Shown here piece after piece: positions 10,601-21,138 of a stretch of 64,000 nucleotides of DNA. A program made the translations under genes and the position numbers. Numbering within the stretch: the first letter of the stretch is position 1; each line of letters begins with the position of its first letter. Origin of the DNA: Mesostigma viride (taxonomy: Eukaryota; Streptophyta; Mesostigmatophyceae; Mesostigmatales; Mesostigmataceae); the NCBI GenBank assembly GCA_009746045.1, contig RPFO01000127.1:184001-248000 (forward strand). Reading direction: 5' to 3'. The notes below the pieces were generated by a model that was not told the origin of the DNA, searched no databases, and was given only the letters and a program-made list of their open reading frames with translations.

Positions 10601-12282
10601 CTCTATGCAAGCGCTGCATCTGGTTCCCTGCTCATCCCTTTTTCCCCTCTTTCCCGCTCCGCCTTCTTTCACCTCTCTCCCTGGGGACACCACTGCCTGC
10701 CTGCTTGTTTGACTCCACGCTGTCGTCCATCCGCATCATCGGTTGGATGGCAGGTGCTGTTCCGTTTGTGTCGGGTCTCAATCCCATGTGTTGTTGCAGG
10801 CCTTGACGCCTACTGCTGCTGTCCAAATGCAAGCTTCGTTTGTGACTGACAATCACCAAGGAGCGTTATATGTATTTGTGTGTCTATGCAGGCCGTCGGT
10901 GCCTGTGAAAATCTGTGTTGTTATATCGGTATTGGACCAGCGGCAGCGTCATTGTATATAATACCCCGGTCCTGCACGCTCCTGGGCACCGTTCCACATT
11001 GTTTGACCAGTTCGGGCCGCTGTTGGGTCAGCATATGGGGGTTGTGTCAGCCAGGCAACTTGCCCCGCCTTGGAGAACAATGTCCGCCCCACCGTTCCAT
11101 TTGACACACGTGAGGCCATCAGTACTGTATTTGCATGCACACATGCGTTTGATAAGATAATGAATGCATGTTGGATGGTCTCGGTGCGTCCTTGGCTTCC
11201 CCTGCGCCTGCACGTAGTCGCCCTTGTTGTTTCTAACCCTAGGTCCACCCGCTCTGCGATCGCCCCTCCGTTGCCTCCTCTGCATGCCTCGCCTCTTTTG
11301 TACATGACATGGATGGCATGGCCCGCCCTTGTGCACACTTGGTATTTGTGTATAGCTCTGCGTGTATAGTCTTCGTAGCACATTAATTAATTAATCAATT
11401 TAATTAACACGTGACTGCGTCACGTGGGTGCCAATACAAAGTAAAAAGAACCTTCAACCCCTATACACATTGAGGAGGGAGGGCGCCCTAGCTTCTCTGA
11501 CTGCCGCAAGTGGGCAGGCCACAGAGCGCTCTATCCACATCATGGTGCCGGGGTGCAACACCGTGGGTGCAATACAACCATGCAATACCATAGGTAGGCT
11601 TACGCATAGCTTATGCTATAAAAGGTGAGGTGGGCTCAAGACGCCGGCTAAGGCGCAAGCTGATGGCCACAAGGAGCCAAAGCTTATCTACGGTACTATA
11701 ACGCTGAGGTAATATCCATTCCAAGTGCTGTAATGCCGAAGTATCCTGTTATTGTCAATGTCCTGCATCTAGACATCTAGCTTTAATGCTCTATCCCAGG
11801 GGAGCCCAGGGGGCTTCCACAGTTTGTTGTTGGAATCAGGGCGAGAGGATTGGTGTCCGCAGAATTTGCTGTCGCAGGAGTTGCCGTCGACCTTGCCGAC
11901 AGCAGCTCGATTTGTTTGTTGAGGCTGAGTTTTAGTGCCATGGTCACAATACTGCTTTACAGCCACATCTGATTATACTAGCAGATGCGCATTGAAGAGA
12001 CGCATCAGTTGCAAAGAGACTGACTGAATTTTGGGCTCAGACACAAAAGTTCTGAGCTCCGCAGTCAGCCATGTCTGCGCGAGGCTCGTGGGTTGTTGCT
12101 TCACATAGCCATCATAGCACATAATGGTCCTTAACTTCCACGCCGCGAGTTTCTCAAGTACTCGACTGCGCCCCCCAGTCTCCCCTACGTGTTCTTTCGA
12201 TGTGTGCGCCTCCCCCCCCCCCCCCTCCCTTCTCCCCCTTTTTTGTTCTTTGGCTCTCCCCGCCACTTAATTGCTTCCCCCG

Positions 12283-12326
<44 letters not shown>

Positions 12327-13369
12327 ACCCCCCACCCCCCACCCACCTCTTGGTGCATACTCACTGACCCCTACCCCCCTACCCTTTCTCTTCCCCCCCC
12401 CCCCACACACACACACCAGGCATGATCATCGGCTTCCTCGTGCTGGCCATGATCGTCATAATCAACGTGCTCGGGTCGCATGTCGTGGGCGGCTTTGCCG
12501 TCGTGATCGCGTTCGTGGCTGCGAGCCCCTTTTTGCTCATGATCCTGCTCGGCGCGCCCTCCATCGCGCCCGCTGCCGTGCTGCAACGCCCGGCCTCCTT
12601 CCACGTGGGCCGGTTTGCGTCCATGATGCTCTGGAACTGGGCTGGGTTCGAGGGGCTCGGGTCGTACGCGGGGGAGGTCCGCGACCCCTCGCGCGACGTC
12701 CCCATGGCCCTCATGTGCACCGTGGCCATCGCGGCCACAATGTACACGAGCGTGATCACCGTGGGGGCGTCTGTGTTCCCGGACTATGCCATGTGGGTCG
12801 ACGGCTCGTTCGAGGTCGTCGCCGAGATCGTGGGCGGCCGCCCGCTCGCCACCTGGCTCCAGTTCGGCGCGTCCGTGGGCGTGCTGGGCGAGCTGTGCGG
12901 GCTCCTCATGGTCTCCTCTCACCTGGTCTACGGGATGGGCACCGTGGGCACGCTGCCCAAGATATTCGCGACCAAGAGCGAGCGGTTTGGCACCCCCCTG
13001 ATCGCGATGCTTTTCTCAGCCGTCGTCATGTCGCTCTTCACCTTCCTCCCCTTTGAGGTGCTCGCCGAGGCAGAGATCTTTTTCTACTGCATCAGTGTCG
13101 GGCTGTGCTACGGCGCGCTCCTAAAGTTCCGCTTCGCCAAGCCCGACAAGAAGCGGCCGTTCCGCATCCCGCTGGACACCGTTCCCCTCTGCGCCGTCTG
13201 CGTGCTGCCCGCCGTGGTCGTCCTGGTCGTGCTGACCTCCGCCACGGGCACCACGCTGCTGATCGGGCTCGCCGGGTTTGCAATTTCGACGAGCGCCTAC
13301 TTTGTTGCACGCGTCCTGCTGGGCCACAAGGGGGCCATGATCGACATGGACTCCCTGGAGGACATCTGA
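7698..13369 (+). CDS. APC-superfamily amino-acid/polyamine permease (LAT/PUT type)
   Basis: Predicted multi-pass membrane transporter of the L-type amino acid / plant polyamine-uptake group. Four exons: 7698-7884, 8043-8231, 10382-10465 and 12420-13369. The donors are GT, the acceptors AG, and the phases (1,1,1) join cleanly to give 469 residues, normal for the family. Evidence for the small third exon is the segment DGAALPVLFLDYL, which fits the conserved D-N-A-x-Y-P-V-L-F-L-D-Y-L of plant members; it requires the exon-2 donor GTAAGT at 8232. Other family segments: YGLEDCVGAGGP (helix 1 substrate loop), IPENGG, WNWAGFEGLGSYAGEV, and FGTPLIAMLFS. Start ATG 7698 is the first in frame. Introns 2 and 3 are bloated by microsatellites and retroelement pieces, but the coding sequence is unbroken. 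Substrate specificity is inferred from family only. Confidence 0.88.
8786..9001. repeat. (CTCC)n microsatellite in permease intron 2
   Basis: About 215 bp of nearly pure CTCC tetranucleotide, broken by one single-unit slip at about 8872, then grading into CGCC/CTCC mixtures to about 9060. Reading frames through it (PSLPPSLPP and its complement) are artefacts. Confidence 0.97.
9079..9432. repeat. (TTCG)n microsatellite in permease intron 2
   Basis: About 350 bp of TTCG tetranucleotide, with a one-base slip at about 9219 and a few TCCG variants near 9390-9405. It directly follows the CTCC array. The six long ORFs here (RSFVRSFV, NERTNERT) are repeat artefacts. Confidence 0.97.
11383..11640 (-). 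mobile_element. Retroelement 3' end with 8-bp hairpin (family E)
   Basis: On the minus strand this ends in the perfect hairpin CACGTGAC-GCA-GTCACGTG (11408-11426) and then an AATT-rich tail (about 11382-11407). The body is shared with 59137-59280 (minus) and the terminal part with 44168-44235 (plus). Internal landmarks are CTTTATTGGTACCC-like and GGGCGCCCTAGCTT. No protein is recognised. It lies in intron 3 of the permease. Confidence 0.6.
11790..12112 (-). mobile_element. 5' fragment of an ORF1-type retroelement
   Basis: Minus-strand sequence from about 12112 matches the 5' UTR of the ORF1 elements (ACATGGCTGACTGCGGAGCT; compare 28190-28240, and 32830-32860 in plus orientation). It is followed by an ATG near 11941 opening a frame of about 52 codons (MALKLSLNKQIELLSA...), then a stop. 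Only the 5' end is present. It lies in permease intron 3. Confidence 0.5.
12284..12326. repeat. Homopolymer C run near a splice acceptor
   Basis: A C run of about 43 bases lies in a pyrimidine-rich stretch that ends in the (CA)n-CAG acceptor of permease exon 4 (12419). It probably acts as an oversized polypyrimidine tract. Length is likely unstable and hard to sequence. Confidence 0.9.
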
Positions 13370-14399
13370 GCAGGCGCGCCGCGTGGACACATCCGGCCGG
13401 TTGTCGCATGGATGTTTGACCGGGGGCGACTCGGCGATTCCTGGACTTGGGATGGGGGATCCTGGCGGGTTTGCCCGCACGGGCTGGGTGCCTCTGTCCG
13501 TGGATGCCTCCAGGACTTTAGAAAGGAACCGGCTAAGACAGTTAGTGAACGGGGGTGACCCTCACAAAGCGTCCCACTAGTGCTGGGGACAGAATGCCTC
13601 GTTTTCTTTAGCCCTCAGAGGACAGATGCTTATTTCAGATGTGCCATTAAATTGGTACAACCCGCGCGTGATATGTTATTGGCTGGGCATGGGCCAGGCA
13701 GGCCCATGCCAGGCAGGCCCATGCGCTCCTGCCCTGGTGACGTGCAGATGCTAGCAGAACGTATGTATGGATGCCCAATGTGGGCCGTATAGTCAGCGGC
13801 ACAAAGTGGGCAGTGGAGCACAAGTTTGGATCCTTTGCATCAGGGTCCCTGGCCACGGTGATAGCCTTATAGGGGATGCGATGTAAAGGAAAGGGGCAGC
13901 GGCTGAAACTTGCAGGCTTGTGTAGCTTTTTTGCTCACAGCAAGCAGGTCCTAATGAGTCAGCACACCGCTCATTGGAAGATGTGGTGGATTTGTGGCAT
14001 GGGCGAAAGAGTAGTTTATGCTTTGGCGCGACACGGAACTTCACACAATAATTTCGAGGTGATACCGATGCACTATGTTGTTTTTTACGACGATGGACTG
14101 AGTGGTTACTTGTAGCAGAGTCTGGTGAGAGCTTGTCTTTCTAGTGCAGTGCCTGGATGGCGCTCTCAGGCAGACCCTTACTGAAGCTATCAGGCTTGTC
14201 CATGTTCAATCTCATAGATATCACTACCGGGCCCTGATTGCTTGAACCACCCACTGTAGGGGTGCTAATCTAGACAATAGTTAGTCATTGTTATGGAAAT
14301 TTTATAGAGGTGAAAACATTTTACTAGACTCGAAAAGAGCAGGCTGTGAAGGTGTGTACCTGGCTAAAAAGTAAATAGTGAATAAATGAAAATGAATTC
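13370..14399. other. Downstream of permease, no gene seen
   Basis: A 1.0 kb stretch with short ORFs only. A small direct duplication of GGCAGGCCCATGC lies at 13695-13725. The right end carries one copy of the LINE target-site duplication (14400-14415). Confidence 0.5.
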
Positions 14400-14555
14400 A
14401 TATGTTGGACGTACTGGTGTTAAATTAAATTAAATTAAATTATAACATGCCTCCGTGGGGAGGTCATGTAGCACATATTCCATGATGGATGGGGTGGAGG
14501 AAGCCGCGTGATCGAACTATACTAACGCTAGGCTATCTAGAAAATCCTAACTACA

Positions 14556-17500
14556 CTACTCATCAAAACGCCTCCTCCGCTTGGGGGGAGGTGGCTTGCC
14601 CACAGGGTCGGGCGTGTGCGTCTTGACAATCTTCTTCCACCGCGTCTTGTCCTGCATGACAGTCCAAAGACGGGAGAGAGAGTGTATGCGGTGCTCAAAC
14701 TGGGCTGGGACCACTAGGTCGTCCAGCAACATCTGAACGTAGTTGGTGACAGGTTTCCCTACCCTTTTGGGAATGTCCGCGGGGCCAGGCCAGGTCAGAA
14801 TATGCCGCCCTGGCTGGCCAAGCCGCTGGGGGCCGGCCAGACCAAGGGTGGTGTCGACCTGGCTAGTGCGGGCAAGGTGTCCTACAAATGCTATCCTACG
14901 CTGCCTAATCTCGTCCGAAACACGAGGCATGCCATGATACAAAGACTCTGATGACGGACGCTCGGAAAAACCTACGTTAAGGACCTGCCGGAGCATCCTG
15001 TAAACTGTGCCGTCGAGCCGAGCTGCCAGTTTGGGTGTGAGTGTCCAGGCCTCGGCGCCATACGTGAGCACCGTGAGGACGAGGACCTTGAAGAGCATGC
15101 GTTTGCGGTGCCCGTCCAGGCCCTTCGAGCGCCAGTAAGGTGTGAGCGAACGGAGCTTGGCCCAGGCGAGGGCGATGCGGGTGTCCACATCGTCGTCGGT
15201 GTCAGGAAGCCAGCTCCCCAACAGCTTGAAGCGGTCGCGGAACGGGACCTCCGTCCCGTCGAGCAGGCGCGGCAGCGGTGGTTTACTGGAGGCCCCTATC
15301 ACCATCGCCTCAGTCTTGACACTAATCTCCAACCCCACCGCCCGCGCCTCCAGGCCCAGGCAGTCCAGCCAGGTCTGAATGTGCTCGGGGCGCTCGATGA
15401 GGGTGGTGTCATCCGCATAAATCAGGTCGGCAAGGCGGTACCCCGGTCTAACCCCGCCGTGCTCTTTCACGTTAAGGATGTCCAAGCCTGGCTCGAACCC
15501 CTTAAGAGCAGTAAAGCGCGCACGTGCCCGGCGCATGACGTGATCCACGACAATAATGAACAGGTATGGGGACAGGACACAACCTTGCCACACCCCGTGG
15601 TGAAGGGGGAATGGTGGAGTGGTGCCCTCCGCAGTCCGCACTACTGCCTGTGAGCCCTCATACAGTCGGCGAATGGCAGCAATAAACGCAGGTGGTACCC
15701 GATCCAGAGCTAGGATGGCCCAAAGAGCCTCCCAGAGAACCGTGTCAAAGGCCTTGATATAGTCAACAAAAATGAAGACCAGCGGCAAACTGTCAGGGGG
15801 AAGTCGACGCACCTCCTCCATCAACCGGCGCGCGACAAACACAGCCATGACAGTGTTACGACCACTACGGAAACCCATCTGAGACTCACCCAGGTGTGGG
15901 TCCAGCGCGGCGCGGAGCCTGTGCAGCATCATGCGCATGAAGACCTTCAGCGCGGCGCTCTGGAGGCAGACACCCCGGTAGTTGCCGGGGTCAGCAGCAG
16001 AGCCCTTCTTGTACAGCATGACGCGGATGGCCGTCTGCCACTCAGCAGGCGGAGGCTCGTCAGAGAGCAGGACACGGTTGCAGAACGCCAGCAGAAGATC
16101 CCTAACCGCCAGATCAGGGGTCTTCAGCAGCTCAGCAGAAAGGTGGTCGGCACCGACCGCTGCATCGTACCGCAGGCGAGCAAGGGCGCCGTCCAATTCC
16201 TCCAAAGTGAAGGGGGGACAACGTCGTCAGTGGCAAGGCGGCCCTCCTGCAAGGCGGGGACTTGGTAGTCCGCGGCCGAGGAGGGGGGCGCCGGTGGCGG
16301 CGGGGGTCCGGCGACCCCGAGGCGGGCGGCCGTCTCGGGGTGCAGCGGCGGGGGGGGGGCGCGAGCCCCACCGGTCAAGGAAACATTGTGGGCCAACCAG
16401 CGGTCAAGGCTTACCGGCGCCGTGCCGTCCCCCGTATGCTCCACCGGGGTGCGCTGCCGCCGGCCGCCGAGCCGGTCGAGGTGGTACCACATGTCCTTGC
16501 CCTGGTTGCGGGCCTGGCAGGCCTTGGCATCCGCGATGCACTGGGCCGCCTCCGCGTCCTGAGCGTGCTCGTAGGCCTCCACAAGGGCGGCCTTGAGCAA
16601 TGGTTTCTGCAGCGGGTCCCGGTTACGCTTGAGGCGGTGCCGGGCGGCCAAGACCTTGGGGTCCTGGCGGTAGAGCGGGCCGGGGCGGCGGCGGGGCATG
16701 ACCGGCAGGTGCCGGGCCGCCAGCAACGGGGCACGGGCCGCAAAGCCCGCAAAAATGGCTGCGTTGGGGGCACCATTGTCCAGCTTGTCGACGTCCGCCC
16801 GGGCGTCCAGGGCCGACAGGTACTTCCGTCGGCACCAGTTCCGCTCGTGCTCGGCGTCCGTCCAGTCCTCAGGATCTCCCTTGACCGGACGTAGAGCAGA
16901 CCAGTCAGGGCGGACCACTGGGGCGCGGCGCGCGGGGACGTGGAACCGGAGCCGAAGGGTCGCGCGCACCAACCGGTGGTCAGAGCACACCGTGGGCGTG
17001 TCAAACACTCGGGCGTCCAGAACCGAGGTGCACCTGGGCTGCCGTACCACCACATAGTCCAGACAGGCCTGACGGCCGTTAGGGCCACGAAAAGTGACCA
17101 AGTCCTGTGAGGGACGTTGGAATTGACAGTTGACAGCAACCATCCCGCTATCCCGCAAAAAGGCAGAGAAAAGGGGACTATTGGCGTTAGCTTCCGTGTC
17201 AGCAGGCGCAAAGCGACTGCCAGCAGTGCCCACGGGGAGCGTAGCATTGGCGTCGAGCAGCATAACCAAAAAGTGGCGGGCCGGAGTGACCCTCTCAAGG
17301 TCATGCAAAGATTCGAAGAACTCCTCACGGGCCGAATCAGGTAGACCACTGTGGGGTGCGTAGCCCACCCCCACCGTGAGGTGGTGTTTAGACCGCCCCT
17401 CGACAGAGGTGAAATGTGCTACCATAAGGCGTGGGGTTAGAAACTTAAGCGTGCTGAGGCTAGCAACTGCCAGCGGCGAACACAAAAGACCAACACCACC

Positions 17501-17830
17501 TTGGCCAGACGTACCGCTGCCAGCGAAGTAAAACCGCCAGCCACCCGCCAAGCGAGCAGTGCTCACCAGGCCAAGTGGCACCGTGCGGCGGTGTTCCTGG
17601 ACGCCTAATATAGATACACGATGCTCGATGCAAAATGCGACTAGCTCCTCGATCCGGCAGCTATGGTCGTCATCTAGCAATGTGCGGGTGTTAAAAGTGG
17701 CAAGGGCCAAGGATGCCTGCTGGCCCACCAGGGGAGAACGACGATGGGTGATGGGGGTGGGTGCGGCGGGGAATGGAGGTGGGGGTGGAACGGAGGGGGG
17801 AAGGGAAGCGGTGGAAATAGTGCTTTTCAT
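14556..17830 (-). pseudogene. LINE-A ORF2: APE endonuclease plus reverse transcriptase, one frameshift
   Basis: ATG 17830 opens a 568-codon frame with a Pro-rich start followed by an apurinic-type endonuclease (ATFNTRTLL, GVQEHRR, LLDANATLP, SDHRLVRATLR). The RT follows in another frame (549 codons from about 16205 to 14556). RT landmarks are NYRGVCLQSAALKVF, FIFVDYIKAFDT with the first catalytic Asp, GCVLSPYLF, and YADD (residues 263-266 of that frame). The C-terminal region has RQRRIAFVGHLAR and a basic tail. The frames would join if one base were restored in the C run at about 16213-16218, so the copy is either recently disabled or carries a homopolymer sequencing error. No RNase H or zinc knuckle is seen. 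In life the protein would nick target DNA and prime reverse transcription there. Confidence 0.9.
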
Positions 17831-17911
17831 CGCATTTATTTTGTCCTGCAGGCGTAGGATGCGAGCCTGCCGCCTGCTCTGGGTATTCGGGGTACTGGTG
17901 TTGTCTCCTTG

Positions 17912-18374
17912 ATATTCTGATCAGGCACTCCGCAAAGGTGAAAACCATTTGCGTTCAGTGCCGGGCCGCGGAAAACGCGGAAAAACGCGATCTGCAAATG
18001 AATCCGACCGGAATCGAACTGGGGACCTCTCGCACCAACTTTCGCTGACTATAGGACGGACGTCTCCGGTTACCATGGCATCGCCAACTTACACCTACAG
18101 TCATCCGCAAAAGTTCTCCTGTCCGGGGAATGATGCAAGCCTTTCGGATTTGGTACTAGATAAATCACTCGAGATCTGTGTGTAGGGGTACTACACACGT
18201 GTCTGCACGCGAGGCTTGTTCAGTCTCGCAACGTGAGACGGGCTGAACACGGCTGGATCCTTCTTTTATTAGAAGGGGGCGTAGCCGGTACTATCGACCA
18301 GCCAAGCGTATATTCTGATCAGGCACTCCGCAAAGGTGAAAACCATTTGCGTTCAGTGCCGGGCCGCGGAAAAC
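17912..18374. repeat. Duplicated 5' UTR segment of LINE-A
   Basis: The same 65 bp occur at 17912-17976 and 18310-18374 in direct orientation, 398 bp apart, so the 5' UTR is a partial tandem monomer. Between them lie the 48-bp block shared with 1299-1347 and a B-box-like AGTTCGATTCC (minus strand, about 18018-18028). The minus strand at 17911-17899 reads CAAGGAGACAAC, as does the terminus of the family-D repeat. Confidence 0.75.
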
Positions 18375-20241
18375 CTTGATATGTTGGACGTACTTAACGT
18401 TCGATGTATCCTTGCAGCTAATCGGCGTGATCGATAGACATAGTCTTCTTTAGCTACGTACGGCCCGTGTGCACTAGCTTCAGCTCACATGCATGCATAA
18501 TGGCCATGAATTGAATTGAATTGAATTGTAACATAACTCTGTTGGGAGTATATGTAGCACATAGCCCAGAGAAGGGGCATATGGCCTATCATACATTCTA
18601 AGCTACTTCCTGCAAGGGTGGGAATGTAAACAACACTTGCTCTAGGTGCACTAGGGCACCTGCATCACCCAGAGTTTCAGGCAACACCCAGCTAAGGGGA
18701 GCCTGTCATAGGTGGGGAAGATCAGCGCAGCTATACAAAGGCTAGGGCATGGCTTCTCAGCAGGGAGTGACCCCCTGCATGGGCACGGCATAATTAAATA
18801 AAGCTAGGTATCATCTGGAGGGTGGCTCATCATAGGCACACATGTACATGACTAAAAAGGCTAGCTAGGCCTCAGCTGGTATAGTGCCTGTAGTAGGCGG
18901 GCATGTACAAGGCCACTGTCTAACTATTCTACACTACTGCTGTATTCCCCTAGGCTGGGGCTGGAGTTGCTGGGGCCGCGGTGGTCGAGGGGGTCGCTTG
19001 CCAGGGCTTGTGGCCGACGTAGATGGCCGCCCCCTTCCAGTACACCGGCTGGCCCGCCTTGGTCTGCCGGAGCTGGAGGTAGGTCGGCCATAGCTCCCGT
19101 CGCCGTTGTTGCTGCGCCAGGGTCAAGTCGTCGTCCACGGTGAAGGGAGTGTTCTCGAGCCGCTTGGGGCGTCTGAGAAACGAAATCTTGTCCGCTGGGC
19201 TGTCAAAGATGAGAAGAAGCGGAGGCGCCCCTGCCTTACCCCGCGCGCGGGGGAGGCGGTGGGCGGTCAGCTTAATCTCACCAAGGAGGCCCATGCGTGC
19301 AAGGATTTTGCTCTCAAACGCACGTGCAAGCTTCTCGGAATTCTCACCTTCCACCATGTCGAAGTTCTTGAGTATGGCGTTGAGGCTGCGCTTGGCGAGC
19401 TCGGCCTCCTCGCGGAGGTCAAGCGTCTGCCGCTTGAGCTGGGCTGCGACGGCGGAGGTGGTGGAGGTGGTATGTTGCTTAAGCATGTCCGCCCAGGTCG
19501 ACCTGGATCGTGATGGGAGGAGCATCGCCGGCCAGGCCAGCCGGGGCTGGCTTGGCGGCAATGTCCTTCACTGCCTGGGCGGTGAGGCCTGCTGTGTTCT
19601 GCAAGACCTCGATAGCGATTGCATTATCCTTGAGGCGCTGGTCGATGTCGCGGAGCTGGGCGGCGATGGAGTCGGTGGAGGCGGAGGGGGGGGGGGGTTG
19701 GAGGCGAGGAGGGTGGCGGTGGCGGTGGGGATGGTGGGGAGCTCAGCAGCCAGCGTGCCGCCAAGTGCCGCCACATCTGCGGCAAGAGGGGTCACGTGCT
19801 GCTCGAAAGCTTCCTTGAGGAGGGTGCGGATGGAGGCTTCGGAGGGGAAGGTGGGGGGGGGCGGTTTGGGAGCCCAGATCTCGGATTCGGAGCGTCCAAC
19901 AAGGGAGCAGAGGGCGAAGCGTTGAAGCCTGGGGCGAGGCATGCGTTGAATGATTGGGAGAGCCTCGGCGGGGTCGACAAGCTTGCCGTCACCAGGCCAG
20001 CGGCCACGGTTGTGGGACGTGAGGTACACGCACAGGGCTAGAAGCGAGGCGTGATTGCCGTAAAACACGTCTTCCATGAACCAAGTGGGGCTGCGTTGCC
20101 AGAAGCCGGAGCTGTTGACGTCAAAGGAGGTCTCTTCCCAGGGCGGCTCAGCAGAGCGACTGCACTTAGGTTCAGGCGATGCAGATGGCGAGGCGAGCCC
20201 GGAAGGCTGGGCGGGCACCAGTGCACGACTAGTGTCACCGT

Positions 20242-20763
20242 AGTTAGTGCACTCGTGCAAATGGATGCGAACGTGTGTTGGATTATGCAATGGCTGGCAT
20301 AATATCAACCCATGCAAGCTTGCCAAGCTGGATTGCATGGGCACGTAGGTTAGGGTAACCTAGCTATCCTGCACTAGTGCTAACCAATGAGGTGCTGGCT
20401 CCGTCCAGCTAGATCTACTCCAGCTAGGACTGATACGATGCACGCAGGCAACGACTGCCTAACAGCACTACGTGGACAGTCCTGGACCTCCCCTAGGACC
20501 TCCGTACAGGACTAGCACTGCAACCACCTTGTGGTCTGCATCACAGCTCATAAACCCTACCACGTGAATACCCACGTGCGTGTGCACTGCATATCTCAGT
20601 GCTAATATCTAGCACCCACGTGCCCATCATGGCACGTGCGGATCTAAATCCTAGTAGAGATATGTCCAGTGTACTACACTACCGTCCATGTCCGTATCCC
20701 ACTTGGGAGACGGGGACAACGCCACGTGTACTGATAGTCTAGGCCTGAAGCCCTAGAATAACT
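20242..20763 (-). repeat. 3' LTR (522 bp)
   Basis: It begins AGTTAG and ends ATAACT on the plus strand, so the termini are the inverted pair AGTTA/TAACT instead of the usual TG/CA. It matches 27457-27978 except at 20247. Confidence 0.93.
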
Positions 20764-21138
20764 CCCATTATTACTTTTCTTTGGGGAGTGAGGGGAAGAC
20801 TCTTCCCACAACCCACTCATATGCCAACCACTACTGATAAGCAAGGTTCCCCACAGGGACAACCAGGACACTGAAAGAGATGCATTTATAAAAGCGCCCA
20901 TAGCTCCTCCGTGTTGGATACAACATCCCCACTGGTTGGGTGCCTGTGTTGGGAAAACCATTGTCAGAAAAATATGACCACACGTTTTATTGACAAAGAA
21001 CAAGCCATCAATAAAGGAGGACCCTTCTGACCTCAAGCTTTAATGACGCAAAGAGAGTCTTACGGGTGGGACACTTCAGACCCTGCCACCCCATGACCAC
21101 CCTCCTATCTGGTGCTAATAGCCCTAGGCTGAGGCACT

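Larger units (their letters stand above)
14416..18378 (-). mobile_element. Full-length endonuclease-RT LINE (LINE-A), no ORF1
   Basis: A 3963-bp non-LTR element bounded by a 16-bp target duplication ATATGTTGGACGTACT (14400-14415 and 18379-18394). It has a 5' UTR of about 550 bp (18378-17831), one endonuclease-RT coding region, a 3' UTR of about 115 bp, the hairpin CCTCC-CCAC-GGAGG (14450-14463) and an (AATTT)n tail (14418-14442). Because the TSD encloses both ends, the absence of an ORF1 is not caused by truncation. A 5'-truncated copy lies at 40769-42374. Confidence 0.88.

Noticed and set aside
16262-16894. Plus-strand ORF of 210 codons opposite the LINE endonuclease
   Set aside because: GC-rich shadow of the real minus-strand coding sequence.
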